Shown piece by piece: positions 1 through 8,027 of a stretch of DNA of 13,162 bases. The stretch spans positions 1 to 13,162 of the forward strand of contig JABDQX010000130.1 of the NCBI GenBank assembly GCA_013042035.1, in the 5' to 3' direction. Every line of letters starts with the position of its first letter. Within the stretch, counting starts at the first letter, position 1. This stretch comes from Gammaproteobacteria bacterium (GTDB lineage Bacteria > Pseudomonadota > Gammaproteobacteria > HK1). Below the pieces are notes generated by a model. The model had not been told where the DNA came from. It did no database searches and saw nothing but the letters and a program-made list of their open reading frames with translations. The translations under genes were made by a program, and so were the position numbers.

Positions 1-51
1 GCGTTGCGCAAGTTTGAAAAAGGTCACTATGTCTGCACTTGCGCGCCTTGC
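1..51. repeat. Partial palindromic repeat-like sequence at window edge
   Basis: An inverted repeat GCGCAAGT (6-13) and ACTTGCGC (37-44) is visible. It is bracketed by GCGTTGCG (1-8) and GCGCCTTGC (43-51). The same two words, in the same order, bracket the core of the 185-bp element at 10045-10229 (10102-10109 and 10166-10174), so this may be a relative cut by the window edge. The rest of 1-173 shows no gene I can support. The similarity is short, so the assignment is tentative. Confidence 0.3.
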
Positions 52-173
52 ATCTAACCACTTTTTGCCTCGCTGAACGCTTAAAATAAGGTGGAACGTG
101 GCACTAGGTGTGTAACATTGCCAATGGTTAAGCATAATTTCCAATATCATTCGGCGTCTTTACTGCTTTTATA

Positions 174-427
174 ACTAAAGAAGCGGCCCGTTCAAGATAT
201 GTTATGAAAACAGCAAGTGGGATAAATTTCAAGCATGGCGATCAGACTCATTCCAACATGATACGGATTGGAGCAAGTGAGACGATATCAAGGCCGAATT
301 GAAGGTGGATCTGATTGTCCTTCTGGCCAAATACGGTTATCCGCCGGTTAACGAAGACCAGATATACAAGGAAATCTTCGAGCAGGCGAAGAACTTCAAA
401 AAACATCGAAGAAAGCAGAAAAACTAA
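174..427 (+). pseudogene. Fossil C-terminus of type I restriction endonuclease subunit R (HsdR)
   Basis: The plus strand encodes a recognisable HsdR C-terminal end in broken form. The segment TKEAARSRY reads from 174 to 200. After a frame change near 200-206 it continues as YENSKWDKFQAW and DTDWSK, meets an in-frame TGA at 278-280, then continues as DDIKAELKVDLIVLLAKYG, PPVNEDQIYKEIFEQ and NFKK to a TAA at 425-427. From memory, HsdR proteins end in a closely similar string (a LTKEAR..Y motif, then a WDKF.AW motif, then DDIKAELKVDL and KYGYPPV). The motor and nuclease domains are absent, and no hsdM or hsdS is present. It is therefore a dead remnant of a restriction system that once lay left of the glycogen genes. 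Family identification comes from remembered motifs. The frameshift and stop are read directly. Confidence 0.65.
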
Positions 428-474
428 CAGGGCACCGGACCGGGCAGCGATAATTCCGCCCCGCAAAAACTATA

Positions 475-495
475 CGGCCCCGCTTTGCGGGGCCG
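475..495 (-). terminator. Probable rho-independent terminator of glgB
   Basis: A perfect 9-bp G+C-rich stem, CGGCCCCGC (475-483) and GCGGGGCCG (487-495), encloses a 3-nt loop. It lies 30 nt past the glgB stop. Read on the minus strand, the stem is followed by TATAGTTTTTG, a short broken T-run, as expected for an intrinsic terminator. On the plus strand the following bases are AAGATAAAAT, so it terminates poorly in that direction, if at all. Confidence 0.7.
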
Positions 496-525
496 AAGAT
501 AAAATACACCTACGTCAACTGTAAA

Positions 526-2973
526 TTACGCTTTTCGTTTTTGCGAAGAAGCCGACACCTTTGGAGCCGCTGCCTTTTTTTCCGTTGTTTTTTTAGCGGT
601 GGTTTTCTTGGCTACGGCCCCGGTCGAAGCCGTTTTTGCCTTTGTGGAAGAGGGCTTACGTGACGCCGATGTCGTTTCAGATTTGCTTTTAACGCCGGAT
701 GTCGCTTCCTTGCCGATGGCAGGCTCTGTCGACAATTCCTCTGCGCTAGTTTCGCCCTCGGCATTATCCTGGGCCTCATCCGTTTCTTCCTCGGATGGTT
801 TGTATTCCGGCCTTAAAATGACAGCCCCGAGAGGGGGAACGGTCACCGTTACGGAATAGGGCCTATCCATCCAGGCTTCTTCAATGGCTTCCAGCGGAAC
901 CATCCCATTACCCACATTACTACCACCATAGTATTCTGAATCCGAATTCAGAATTTCGTGGTATTTCCCTGGGTAAGGCACACCGATACGATAGTCATCC
1001 CGCGGTATCGGCGTGAAATTTACGATTACGATCAGACTCTCGTCATCGCCTTTACGCAGGTAACTCAAGATCGATTGGTGGGAGTCGTGGCAATCGACCC
1101 AGTCAAACCCCTGCCATTCAAACTCATAGAAATACAAAGCAGAATAATTGCGGTAGAGATGATTAAGATCTTTTACCAGTCTGCGCAGTCCTTCGTGGAA
1201 CGGATACTGAAGTACATCCCAATCAACAACACCGGCGCTGTCCCATTCAAAGCCTTGCCCGAATTCAAGGCCCATGAATAACAACTTCTTGCCGGGATGG
1301 GTAAACATATAGGTATACAGCAACCGGAGGTTGGCGAATTTCTGCCATTCATCTCCGGGCATTTTGGTCAACATGGAACCTTTACCGTGTACAACCTCAT
1401 CATGGGAGAAAGGCAGGATGAAGTTTTCCGTAAAGGCATACAACATGCTGAATGTCAACAAGTCATGGTGGTATTGACGATAAACGGGATCCAGGGAAAT
1501 GTATCGCAAGGTATCGTTCATCCACCCCATATTCCACTTCATGCTGAAACCCAACCCGCCCAGGTATACCGGCCGGGTTACCTGCGGCCATGATGTGGAC
1601 TCCTCGGCCATAATCAATGCACCGGGATGTTCGGCATGGACAACGGAATTCAGCTCACGGAGAAATTCCATGGCTTCCAGATTCTCATTGCCACCATATT
1701 TGTTGGGAATCCATTCTTCACGGGAATAATCCAGGTAGAGCATGGAGGCGACAGCGTCCACCCGAATGCCGTCGAGATGGTATTCCTCCAGCCAGAACAC
1801 GGCGCTGGACAGCAGGAAACCTTTTACTTCGTGCCGCTCATAGTTGTAGATGAGGGTCGACCAGTCCAAGTGTTCGCCCTTTCGCGGATCGGCATGCTCA
1901 TACAGCGGTTCACCATCGAACCAGGCAAGCCCGTGGGCGTCTTTTGGGAAATGCGCAGGCACCCAGTCCAGGAAGACACCGATGCCGTGTTGATGGCAAT
2001 AATCCACGAAGAATCGAAAATCATCAGGAGAACCGAAACGGCTGGTCGGCGCGAAATAGCCGGTGGTTTGATACCCCCATGAGGCATCGAAGGGATGCTC
2101 GGTGATGGGCATCAACTCGATGTGACTGAAGCCCATGTCAAGGGAATAACTTACCAGACGTTCGGCCAACTCCCGGTAGTTGAGAAATTCTCCATCCGGC
2201 CCCCGTTGCCAGGAACCGAGATGGACCTCATAAACGGACATGGGACCATGTAGCCAATCCCGCTCGGCGCGATTTTTCATCCAGTCCTGATCGTCCCAGA
2301 GATAGGTGGTCTTCCCTGTTACGATGGACGATGTGCTCGGCCGCAACTCGAAGGACTGTCCATACGGGTCGGTCTTAAGCATGATGTTCCCGGTACCACG
2401 GTGCCGAATCTCGAACTTGTACAAAGCACCCGGTTTAAGGCCCGGTATAAACAACTCCCAAACGCCACTGCCACCTCGAACACGCATGAGATATTGACGG
2501 CCATTCCAGTGGTTGAAATCACCAACGACACTCACACGCTCCGCATTGGGCGCCCATACGGCAAACAACACGCCTTCAACGCCATCGGCCACATGGGTAT
2601 TGGCACCGAGCAGCCGATAGGCATGCCAATGCTTGCCTTCATTGAAGATATGGAGATCAAAGTCGGGAATCTGCGGAGGAAAGCTATAGGGGTCATGAGT
2701 GACGTACTCATTATGGTCAGAATCACGCCAGATCAAACGATAGTGCTCGGGGATACCTTTGGCCGGTCCGCGATATTCGAAAATATTGGTATCGGGAATT
2801 CGATCCATGGGGAGAGATCCTTCCGCGATGCTGACTTCGATGCAGTCCGGAATATTGACACGAATGACGATATTATCTTCGCCATCGGGATGCCGACCAA
2901 GTACAGAGAAGGGATCGTGATGTTGGGAATCCACGATTCTTTGGATATCAGGGGTCAAAGTAGGGTTGCTCAT
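526..2973 (-). CDS. glgB: 1,4-alpha-glucan branching enzyme with charged C-terminal tail
   Basis: This enzyme transfers alpha-1,4 glucan chains to alpha-1,6 positions, making the branches of glycogen in the cytoplasm. The 815-aa product has an N-terminal N1 domain with DPFSVLGRHP near residue 20, a CBM48 domain around 130-205 (FAVWAPNA, GDFNHW), and a GH13 barrel. All four GH13 signatures are present: DWVPAHF (336-342), DGIRVD with nucleophile D406, AEEST with the acid at E457/E458, and FSHDEVVHG with D525. The all-beta C-terminal domain ends near 725 (PPLGAVILRPEY). The E. coli enzyme is about 728 aa. The extra ~90 residues are an acidic stretch (727-751) followed by a Lys/Ala/Thr/Ser-rich basic stretch (755-815) resembling a histone H1-type tail. 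The ATG start has AGGA about 10 nt upstream. The gene lies downstream of two GH57 genes on the same strand, after a 292-bp gap with a possible leader peptide and stem-loop. Confidence 0.97.
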   Translation of the reverse strand: MSNPTLTPDIQRIVDSQHHDPFSVLGRHPDGEDNIVIRVNIPDCIEVSIAEGSLPMDRIPDTNIFEYRGPAKGIPEHYRLIWRDSDHNEYVTHDPYSFPPQIPDFDLHIFNEGKHWHAYRLLGANTHVADGVEGVLFAVWAPNAERVSVVGDFNHWNGRQYLMRVRGGSGVWELFIPGLKPGALYKFEIRHRGTGNIMLKTDPYGQSFELRPSTSSIVTGKTTYLWDDQDWMKNRAERDWLHGPMSVYEVHLGSWQRGPDGEFLNYRELAERLVSYSLDMGFSHIELMPITEHPFDASWGYQTTGYFAPTSRFGSPDDFRFFVDYCHQHGIGVFLDWVPAHFPKDAHGLAWFDGEPLYEHADPRKGEHLDWSTLIYNYERHEVKGFLLSSAVFWLEEYHLDGIRVDAVASMLYLDYSREEWIPNKYGGNENLEAMEFLRELNSVVHAEHPGALIMAEESTSWPQVTRPVYLGGLGFSMKWNMGWMNDTLRYISLDPVYRQYHHDLLTFSMLYAFTENFILPFSHDEVVHGKGSMLTKMPGDEWQKFANLRLLYTYMFTHPGKKLLFMGLEFGQGFEWDSAGVVDWDVLQYPFHEGLRRLVKDLNHLYRNYSALYFYEFEWQGFDWVDCHDSHQSILSYLRKGDDESLIVIVNFTPIPRDDYRIGVPYPGKYHEILNSDSEYYGGSNVGNGMVPLEAIEEAWMDRPYSVTVTVPPLGAVILRPEYKPSEEETDEAQDNAEGETSAEELSTEPAIGKEATSGVKSKSETTSASRKPSSTKAKTASTGAVAKKTTAKKTTEKKAAAPKVSASSQKRKA

Positions 2974-2990
2974 GGGTATCTATCCTGAGT

Positions 2991-3028
2991 AATTTTCTTC
3001 CGGCTACCTGCGACAGCCGGAAAAAATT
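2991..3028 (-). promoter_or_regulatory. Stem-loop in the glgB leader
   Basis: Arms AATTTTCTTCCGGCT (2991-3005) and AGCCGGAAAAAATT (3015-3028) pair over about 14 bp with a single bulge and a 9-nt loop. The structure lies just upstream of the glgB ribosome site. It is flanked by A-rich rather than T-rich sequence on the 3' side in both directions, so it does not look like a simple terminator. The stop codon of a 16-codon ORF (3027-3077) overlaps its base. A role as a translation or processing element is inference. Confidence 0.45.
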
Positions 3029-3077
3029 ACATGTTTGGTGTATTTGATAGTGTTACAAAAGTGTTAAAAACTCCCAT
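3027..3077 (-). CDS. Possible 16-aa leader peptide upstream of glgB
   Basis: A short ORF encodes MGVFNTFVTLSNTPNM and is preceded by a strong Shine-Dalgarno core, GGAGG at 3087-3091, 9 nt before the ATG. Its TAA overlaps the base of the stem-loop at 2991-3028, and glgB starts 53 nt further on. The peptide has no run of one amino acid, so classical amino-acid attenuation is not suggested, but it contains three Asn and four Thr codons in 16. It could instead be a chance ORF with a good ribosome site. No similar peptide is known to me. Confidence 0.35.
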   Translation of the reverse strand: MGVFNTFVTLSNTPNM

Positions 3078-3265
3078 ATGCACCTTCCTCCGTAAGTCAC
3101 TGATTTACAAATGACACCATCTTTTAGCCGAATCCCTTTTAGGTTTGTAACCGACTGAAAATAATGGTTCGGAAAAAGTCGCACACGGCGTTTGAAAATA
3201 GACTAATACAAAGAACTGAATCGACTTTCCGCTCGAACGCCGTTGATTCCCGGCGCAACCGGGAT

Positions 3266-4453
3266 TTATCGTTCACTCAACCTCTTGCGAATATGTTCCA
3301 CTAGCGAGGTTGCCTGATCGAGATCCGCATGTACACGCGGGGTCCAGTCTTCACCCCAATAAAAGTGACAACTGGTTTCCGCCTTCAATAATCGCCACAT
3401 GGCTTCTTCCAACAATCGGGCTGTTTCCGGATCCGGCCATCCTTTTTTTCCTTCTTCCCAGCGCAGCTCATGAATGTCTCGACTCACTTCATCGGTCCGA
3501 TTCAGAGCATCTTTTTGCGTCTGGGAGCCGGTCCACTGTATAAAGCCCACACCGTCGTGCTCCCCTGTATTCCATGCACCGGTACGCACAATAACATAGC
3601 CCTCCGCCCCAAAGCGATCCAAATAATCATGGATGAAGGTGGGTAAAAATCCGGCGCTATCTTCCCGGATGCGCCGCATCAACGGACGATAGAAAGCGCC
3701 CCAGAAATTGCTATCCCATTTGGTATTACGGAACCAACCACCGTTATCGCCATCGCTTGCGGTGGTGACTAGCGCAGGGAAGTTGCAGTGTTGAGTCCGT
3801 TCATGGATCTCGTGGATAAACCAACCGGGGTCCATTCCTGCTTCCTGGGAATTGGAGAGATCGCGATCACGAACCACAACGATAATCTCTTCCCCACCAA
3901 AGGAGGCAATATGGGGGCGATAACGTATTTCATGCCAGGACATGGGCGTAAGCGGAATGACCTGCTCGCTGTCCACCAACACGTACCGAAATCCGAGTTT
4001 CTTCAGCAGGGGAATCATTTCCATGCAGAAACCCATCTCGGGTGGCCATAATCCCTGGAAGTGTTGTTGATCGAAGATGTGGCGTGCGACACCGAACCAA
4101 CGGAGGATATGTTCTTCTCTATCAGCAGGAGGAATTAAAGGAAATACCGGGTGGTAGTACCCCGTTGCCAGCAAATCGATGGCGGGATTGCGCAGATTCC
4201 ACAGCAAATCCCCACATTTAACATAACCGTAGGTCTGGGATTGGAAATCCGGGCTGGTCAACGTCTCCAGAAGGGCTCCGGACATGGCAATGTGTACGCG
4301 AGCTATATCTTCATAGCCCCATATCGCCCGTGGAATCCGATCCAGGGCATATAGGATCTCTTTTGCTTTCCATGTGTCATGGGCCAGCAGATCTTCCAGG
4401 TTACCTGAAGGCTGGTGAAGTGTGAGTATCGTGGCGTGGTATCGGTTCTGCAT
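3266..4453 (-). CDS. Glycoside hydrolase family 57 protein (395 aa)
   Basis: This is a probable retaining alpha-glucan-active enzyme of family GH57. Visible family landmarks, in order, are HQP (13-15, region 1), LWPPEMGF with the likely catalytic nucleophile E139 (region 3), SDGDNGGW at 233-240 with D234 or D236 as candidate acid/base (region 4), and ETSCHFYWGEDW at 359-370 (region 5). There is no signal peptide or membrane segment, so it should act in the cytoplasm. The substrate is unknown. Family members include alpha-amylases, 4-alpha-glucanotransferases and branching enzymes, usually longer than this. It starts 48 bp after the stop of the other GH57 gene, suggesting one transcript, and glgB follows downstream. 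The ATG start is preceded by AAGGGG about 10 nt upstream. Confidence 0.85.
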   Translation of the reverse strand: MQNRYHATILTLHQPSGNLEDLLAHDTWKAKEILYALDRIPRAIWGYEDIARVHIAMSGALLETLTSPDFQSQTYGYVKCGDLLWNLRNPAIDLLATGYYHPVFPLIPPADREEHILRWFGVARHIFDQQHFQGLWPPEMGFCMEMIPLLKKLGFRYVLVDSEQVIPLTPMSWHEIRYRPHIASFGGEEIIVVVRDRDLSNSQEAGMDPGWFIHEIHERTQHCNFPALVTTASDGDNGGWFRNTKWDSNFWGAFYRPLMRRIREDSAGFLPTFIHDYLDRFGAEGYVIVRTGAWNTGEHDGVGFIQWTGSQTQKDALNRTDEVSRDIHELRWEEGKKGWPDPETARLLEEAMWRLLKAETSCHFYWGEDWTPRVHADLDQATSLVEHIRKRLSER

Positions 4454-4501
4454 TCTTCGTATTCCCCTTACGTGCGCAACTTTCTTCAGTCACTCGTTTC
4501 T

Positions 4502-5953
4502 CTATGCGCCAACCGCCTCTTCCGCCCGCCGACATAGCTCACGAGCATAGTCGGTCCAGGTTCCCTGCCCCCAATACCGGAAGCAGCTTGTCTGGCTTGT
4601 CAGCAAGTGAAACAACGCGTTACGGTAGGTGGGATCGTCCGTAGGAACGCCCTTGTCCAGCATTCGTTGAGAAAATTGGGCGCTGACCTTATCCATGGGC
4701 CCGAGAACATTCTCGTAGCCTTCGACCCACGAGATATTGTTTGTCCAACTGCCACCGTCCATATGGAAGCGATCGTCTTCCTTTTTGATCTCGGTAATGA
4801 CCTGAGCGAGCTTGTCGGGGCCTTCCCCCGGTTTCATGCGATCCCATATGCGCTTTTGCAGGATTGGCTGAATCTCCGGGAAATCCTGCTCGGTAATACC
4901 CAAAGCCAACAGATTCTCCAGGTATTCGGTACCGTTCATGAAGGGAGTATCCGACCCGGAAGATTCGCGCACCGCTTCCATGTACTTACCTGGAAACTCA
5001 TTCATCATGACGCCACCGTTTTCGCCATCCCCGATTTGGGATACCAGCGGTGGGATCTTTTTCCCGACAAGTTCCTGACGTTCCAGGCTTTTTGCCTCAT
5101 AATAGGGCTGCATCTGTGCAACCAGTTTCGTGTCACTTCCCTGGGTCTTGATGAGGGCGGTGATTGAGGCGGTCTCTCCTTTGGAATTTCTGGCAACCAA
5201 CCTGTGGGGGATATGGGGGCGTTCGATTCCCCCGCCGGTCTCCGGATTTTCTACCGTGTGTTCCTGGATCAGCACCCAGGTAAAACCGGAATCCTTCAAT
5301 GTCTTTACGAATTCATAACAAACATCGGGGTGGTTGGGGATCGCCATCTCGGAGGGTGAGAAACCCTTGACGCGGGATAAGGCATCCAGCCCGAAAATAG
5401 CCGCGAAGTGATGCTGCCAAGCCTGCACATGCAGTCTGTAGTCCTGGATGGGCGTGGACGGCGCAACGGCATGACCCCACGGACATCCGAGCCAATCGAC
5501 ACAATGCTGATATTCCTGACTACAGGTGATCCTTTTCAGGCTATCCATGACATCGTCGCATCCCATATGCCTGAGGCCATGAAGCAACACCCCGGAATAA
5601 TCCAGCATAATTCGGGGCTCCTTGCCTTCTGCCACCAACTGAGGGATAAAATCCCCGATTCGTTTATAGCACCAGTGAAAAACCGGGGCATTGTGGTTAT
5701 CCCCGATATGCTGGTTGTCCATCATATGCTTAAGATTACTGACTATTTGTGCAGATCGAAGGTCGCCTCCACCGGCTGGAATCAGCGGTTGTTGCATATG
5801 GAGCGCGATCGCGAACGCACTTTTTATCTCATCGAATCGGTTGTTGTTCCCTCGAAGAGCCTTGGCGTCACGGCGCCGAGCGGCCTCAATGACTATATTT
5901 TCCGAGCCACTGATGTTGGGTATACCATCGATATATTCCGGCAATTCGTTCAT
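4502..5953 (-). CDS. Glycoside hydrolase family 57 protein (483 aa)
   Basis: This is a second, divergent GH57 protein and the first gene of the apparent alpha-glucan operon. Landmarks are HMQQP (52-56, region 1), GHAVAPSTP (160-168), FSPSEMAIP with likely nucleophile E202, IGDGENGG (307-314, region 4, D309 candidate acid/base), and SQTSCFRYWGQGTW (453-466, region 5). The last region closely parallels the SCHFYWGEDW of the neighbouring GH57 protein, so the two are distant paralogues. The frame is open upstream to 6526, but that extension runs antisense through the dehydrogenase gene and has no family similarity. The ATG at 5953 is preceded by GGGAGA about 10 nt upstream and gives a normal cytoplasmic N-terminus, so I chose it. 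The exact reaction (amylase, glucanotransferase or other) cannot be told from the sequence. Confidence 0.85.
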   Translation of the reverse strand: MNELPEYIDGIPNISGSENIVIEAARRRDAKALRGNNNRFDEIKSAFAIALHMQQPLIPAGGGDLRSAQIVSNLKHMMDNQHIGDNHNAPVFHWCYKRIGDFIPQLVAEGKEPRIMLDYSGVLLHGLRHMGCDDVMDSLKRITCSQEYQHCVDWLGCPWGHAVAPSTPIQDYRLHVQAWQHHFAAIFGLDALSRVKGFSPSEMAIPNHPDVCYEFVKTLKDSGFTWVLIQEHTVENPETGGGIERPHIPHRLVARNSKGETASITALIKTQGSDTKLVAQMQPYYEAKSLERQELVGKKIPPLVSQIGDGENGGVMMNEFPGKYMEAVRESSGSDTPFMNGTEYLENLLALGITEQDFPEIQPILQKRIWDRMKPGEGPDKLAQVITEIKKEDDRFHMDGGSWTNNISWVEGYENVLGPMDKVSAQFSQRMLDKGVPTDDPTYRNALFHLLTSQTSCFRYWGQGTWTDYARELCRRAEEAVGA

Positions 5954-6085
5954 TTCTGCTGATCTCCCATGCAGATGCTTCGAGTGTGATGTCGTGCTCC
6001 ATAGCAAAACCAAAACAATTTTTGGTTCGCAAGATGATATGATAACAAGGTTTTGTTGTATCTTCGAATGGTAATTTCTCCGATT

Positions 6086-6967
6086 ATGATTCAAGCAAGT
6101 CTCATTCAACGCGTTGCATTCCTCGGGCTTGGCACCATGGGATACCCCATGGCGGGCCATTTGTGTAAAAACGGATATCACGTCACCGTATACAACCGCA
6201 CGCTCTCCAAAGCGGAAAAATGGTCCGCTCAATATGTCGGCCAGGTAGCCAAGACGCCTGCCGACGCAGCCGAGAAAGCTGAGATCATTTTCTGTTGCGT
6301 CGGTAATGATAACGACGTTCGCGCTATGGCGACCGGCGAAAATGGCGCCTTCAGCGCGATGCAAACCGAAGCGGTGTTCGTCGATCACACGACGACATCG
6401 GCCAAATTGGCAAGAGAACTTGAACAAGAGGCCAATAAACGGGGATTCGGGTTCATCGACGCACCGGTTTCCGGTGGTCAACGTGGCGCGGAAGACGGTG
6501 TTCTTACCGTCATGGCCGGTGGTCAATCGGAGATCTTCGAACGCGCACGTCCGGTGATTGAAAGTTATGCGTGTGCTGTCCGATTAATGGGACCTGCCGG
6601 TTCGGGACAATTGACAAAAATGGTCAACCAGATCTGCATCGCAGGCCTGTTGCAGGGTTTGTCGGAGGGCATCAATTTTGCCCGGAACGCGGGACTTGAT
6701 GTGGAAAGGGTTCTGAGAGTCATCGACCAGGGAGCGGCCCAGTCTTGGCAGATGGAAAATCGCGGACTCAGCATGGCCGAAGGCCGATTCGAGTTTGGTT
6801 TTGCCGTGGATTGGATGCGCAAAGACCTTGGTTTGTGTCTGGATGAAGCTGACACAAACCGTACACCACTCCCGATAACCGCACTGATAGATCAATTCTA
6901 CGCCAGGATCCAACAGCAAGGCGGCGGACGTTGGGATACGTCGAGTCTTATCAGGCTGTTGGAGTGA
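6086..6967 (+). CDS. NAD(P)-dependent beta-hydroxyacid dehydrogenase (3-hydroxyisobutyrate dehydrogenase family)
   Basis: The 293-aa product belongs to the family of 3-hydroxyisobutyrate, tartronate semialdehyde and succinic semialdehyde reductases. The N-terminal Rossmann motif GLGTMG (14-19) is followed by PMAGHL, the substrate-loop motif DAPVSGG (125-131), and GSGQLTKMVNQ with the conserved catalytic lysine K178. An all-helical C-terminal domain completes the usual length of about 290 aa. Small-aldehyde reduction or beta-hydroxyacid oxidation is the family chemistry. The substrate is not readable. In-frame starts upstream at 6053 (TTG) and 6068 (ATG) are possible. I chose ATG 6086 because the Rossmann strand then begins at residue 9, although none of these starts has a good ribosome site. 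It is divergent from the GH57 genes and convergent with fis, with only 31 bp between stops. Confidence 0.88.
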   Translation: MIQASLIQRVAFLGLGTMGYPMAGHLCKNGYHVTVYNRTLSKAEKWSAQYVGQVAKTPADAAEKAEIIFCCVGNDNDVRAMATGENGAFSAMQTEAVFVDHTTTSAKLARELEQEANKRGFGFIDAPVSGGQRGAEDGVLTVMAGGQSEIFERARPVIESYACAVRLMGPAGSGQLTKMVNQICIAGLLQGLSEGINFARNAGLDVERVLRVIDQGAAQSWQMENRGLSMAEGRFEFGFAVDWMRKDLGLCLDEADTNRTPLPITALIDQFYARIQQQGGGRWDTSSLIRLLE

Positions 6968-6998
6968 TTTTGCTTCGAAAGATAGAGAGATTCAAACT

Positions 6999-7310
6999 TC
7001 AAACTTTCTTAATGGCACGACAATCGATCTGATGGTGCTTTAGTTTTTTGCGCAACGTTGCCCGATTGATGCCAAGCAATTCAGCGGCACGACTGTGGTT
7101 GCCTCGGGTTTGTCGCAGGACGATCTCGAATAAAGGCAGTTCCACTTCATCCAACACCATCCGGTACAGACTCGATGTCGGATGCCCATCCAGATGCGAG
7201 AAATAGGCCTCGACGGCATCCCGAACACACTCCCGTAATGGTTTCGGTTGCTTGTTATCTGGCTCTTCCGGATACCAATCCGGTGCGCGCGGGATATCTG
7301 GCATAATCAT
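6999..7310 (-). CDS. fis: DNA-binding protein Fis
   Basis: This is a nucleoid-associated protein that bends DNA, stimulates rRNA promoters and assists site-specific recombination. The 103-aa product aligns along its length with E. coli Fis (98 aa): the KPLRECVRDAVEAYF helix (23-37), the dimer core VLDEVELPLFEIVL (52-65), TRGN (68-71) and the helix-turn-helix RAAELLGINRATLRKKLKHH (74-93). The C-terminus has about nine extra residues, including basic KK. The start is ambiguous among GTG 7313, ATG 7310 and ATG 7304. I use 7310, which lies 8 nt after the stop of the DUF3426 gene with AAGAG as a weak ribosome site overlapping that stop, so the two are probably translationally coupled. In most gammaproteobacteria dusB precedes fis. 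Here it is missing. Confidence 0.95.
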   Translation of the reverse strand: MIMPDIPRAPDWYPEEPDNKQPKPLRECVRDAVEAYFSHLDGHPTSSLYRMVLDEVELPLFEIVLRQTRGNHSRAAELLGINRATLRKKLKHHQIDCRAIKKV

Positions 7311-7318
7311 CACGACTC

Positions 7319-7873
7319 TTACAAAAACATGAATTCGAAACTTACTGCGGCCTCTTCCTGAGCCAAAATATCCAGCACCACCTGTATCGGCTTGCCCGGT
7401 CCTATTCCCGCGGTAATGTCTATATCGTCGTCCAAATATTCCCCGGGGTCGAAGGTCCGTGCGGCGATAACCTCGCCATTGACGTTAAATAACGCAAATC
7501 GCATGCGAGGGAATGACTGAACATAGGGCAGTGTATTGATCAACCGAGCCGAGACCAGCAGCGCACCTTCATATGCCGGATGAACGCGAACCTCTCGATC
7601 CGTCATCCGAATCCGCGCCGGATCGCGCCGCATGGGCAGTTTGCATCCCGTACCCCGGCAAAACATTTCCATCCATGGCCGGGAGCCGGAAAAATCCTGC
7701 AATACATCCGCACAATGGAACCATGCATATTGTCCCAAGAGTACGACAGAAAGCACGAATGCGCCAAGACTAAACATAATTGCCCCACCACGTGCAGGAG
7801 GTTGCGCGTTTGCCATATCGTCGCGCAATACCCATGGCACCCGATCACCTTGTTCCGGTCGTGTTTCGTCCAT
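7319..7873 (-). CDS. DUF3426 membrane-anchored protein lacking the N-terminal zinc ribbon
   Basis: A single membrane segment (about 30-50, AIMFSLGAFVLSVVLL) is followed by a DUF3426 domain with its typical string QYAWF, a short linker, SRPWMEMFC..TGC.LP (C72 and C77), VHPAYEGALLVSARL.N, FALFNVNGEVIAARTF and PGEYL. The domain probably lies in the periplasm, and its function is unknown. Family members usually begin with a short zinc-ribbon (CPxC-type) domain and are longer, typically more than 200 aa. Here no CxxC motif occurs in this ORF or in any frame of the 154 bp upstream, so the N-terminus seems to have been lost. The ATG at 7873 gives 184 aa. TTG 7918 and GTG 7906 are alternatives, and none has a good ribosome site. 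It lies immediately upstream of fis, as DUF3426 genes commonly do. Confidence 0.8.
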   Translation of the reverse strand: MDETRPEQGDRVPWVLRDDMANAQPPARGGAIMFSLGAFVLSVVLLGQYAWFHCADVLQDFSGSRPWMEMFCRGTGCKLPMRRDPARIRMTDREVRVHPAYEGALLVSARLINTLPYVQSFPRMRFALFNVNGEVIAARTFDPGEYLDDDIDITAGIGPGKPIQVVLDILAQEEAAVSFEFMFL

Positions 7874-8027
7874 ATCGGGTTGAGAGGCGGAAAAAGATGA
7901 ACTCACGCGAAATACCAAAGCGTTTGATCGCCTATGTTAGGTTGGTTTCCAGCGTCGGAACCTTGAACAAAGCGACCAAAAAATCCTCGTGGCGCATTTT
8001 GGTTCCGGCTGTGTCGGGCTGGGGAGA

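Noticed and set aside
3248..3264. Terminator after the 395-aa GH57 gene (TCCCGG, 5-nt loop, CCGGGA)
   Set aside because: The stem is only 6 bp and is not followed by a T-run on the minus strand, so I cannot support termination. It may be a minor mRNA hairpin.
5954..6526. N-terminal extension of the 483-aa GH57 protein to 674 aa
   Set aside because: The extension is antisense to the well-defined dehydrogenase gene, has no GH57 similarity, and a better start with GGGAGA upstream exists at 5953.
7874..8027. Possible missing zinc-ribbon domain of the DUF3426 protein in another frame
   Set aside because: Translating the upstream minus-strand frames gave no CxxC motif. Only a short unrelated peptide was found.
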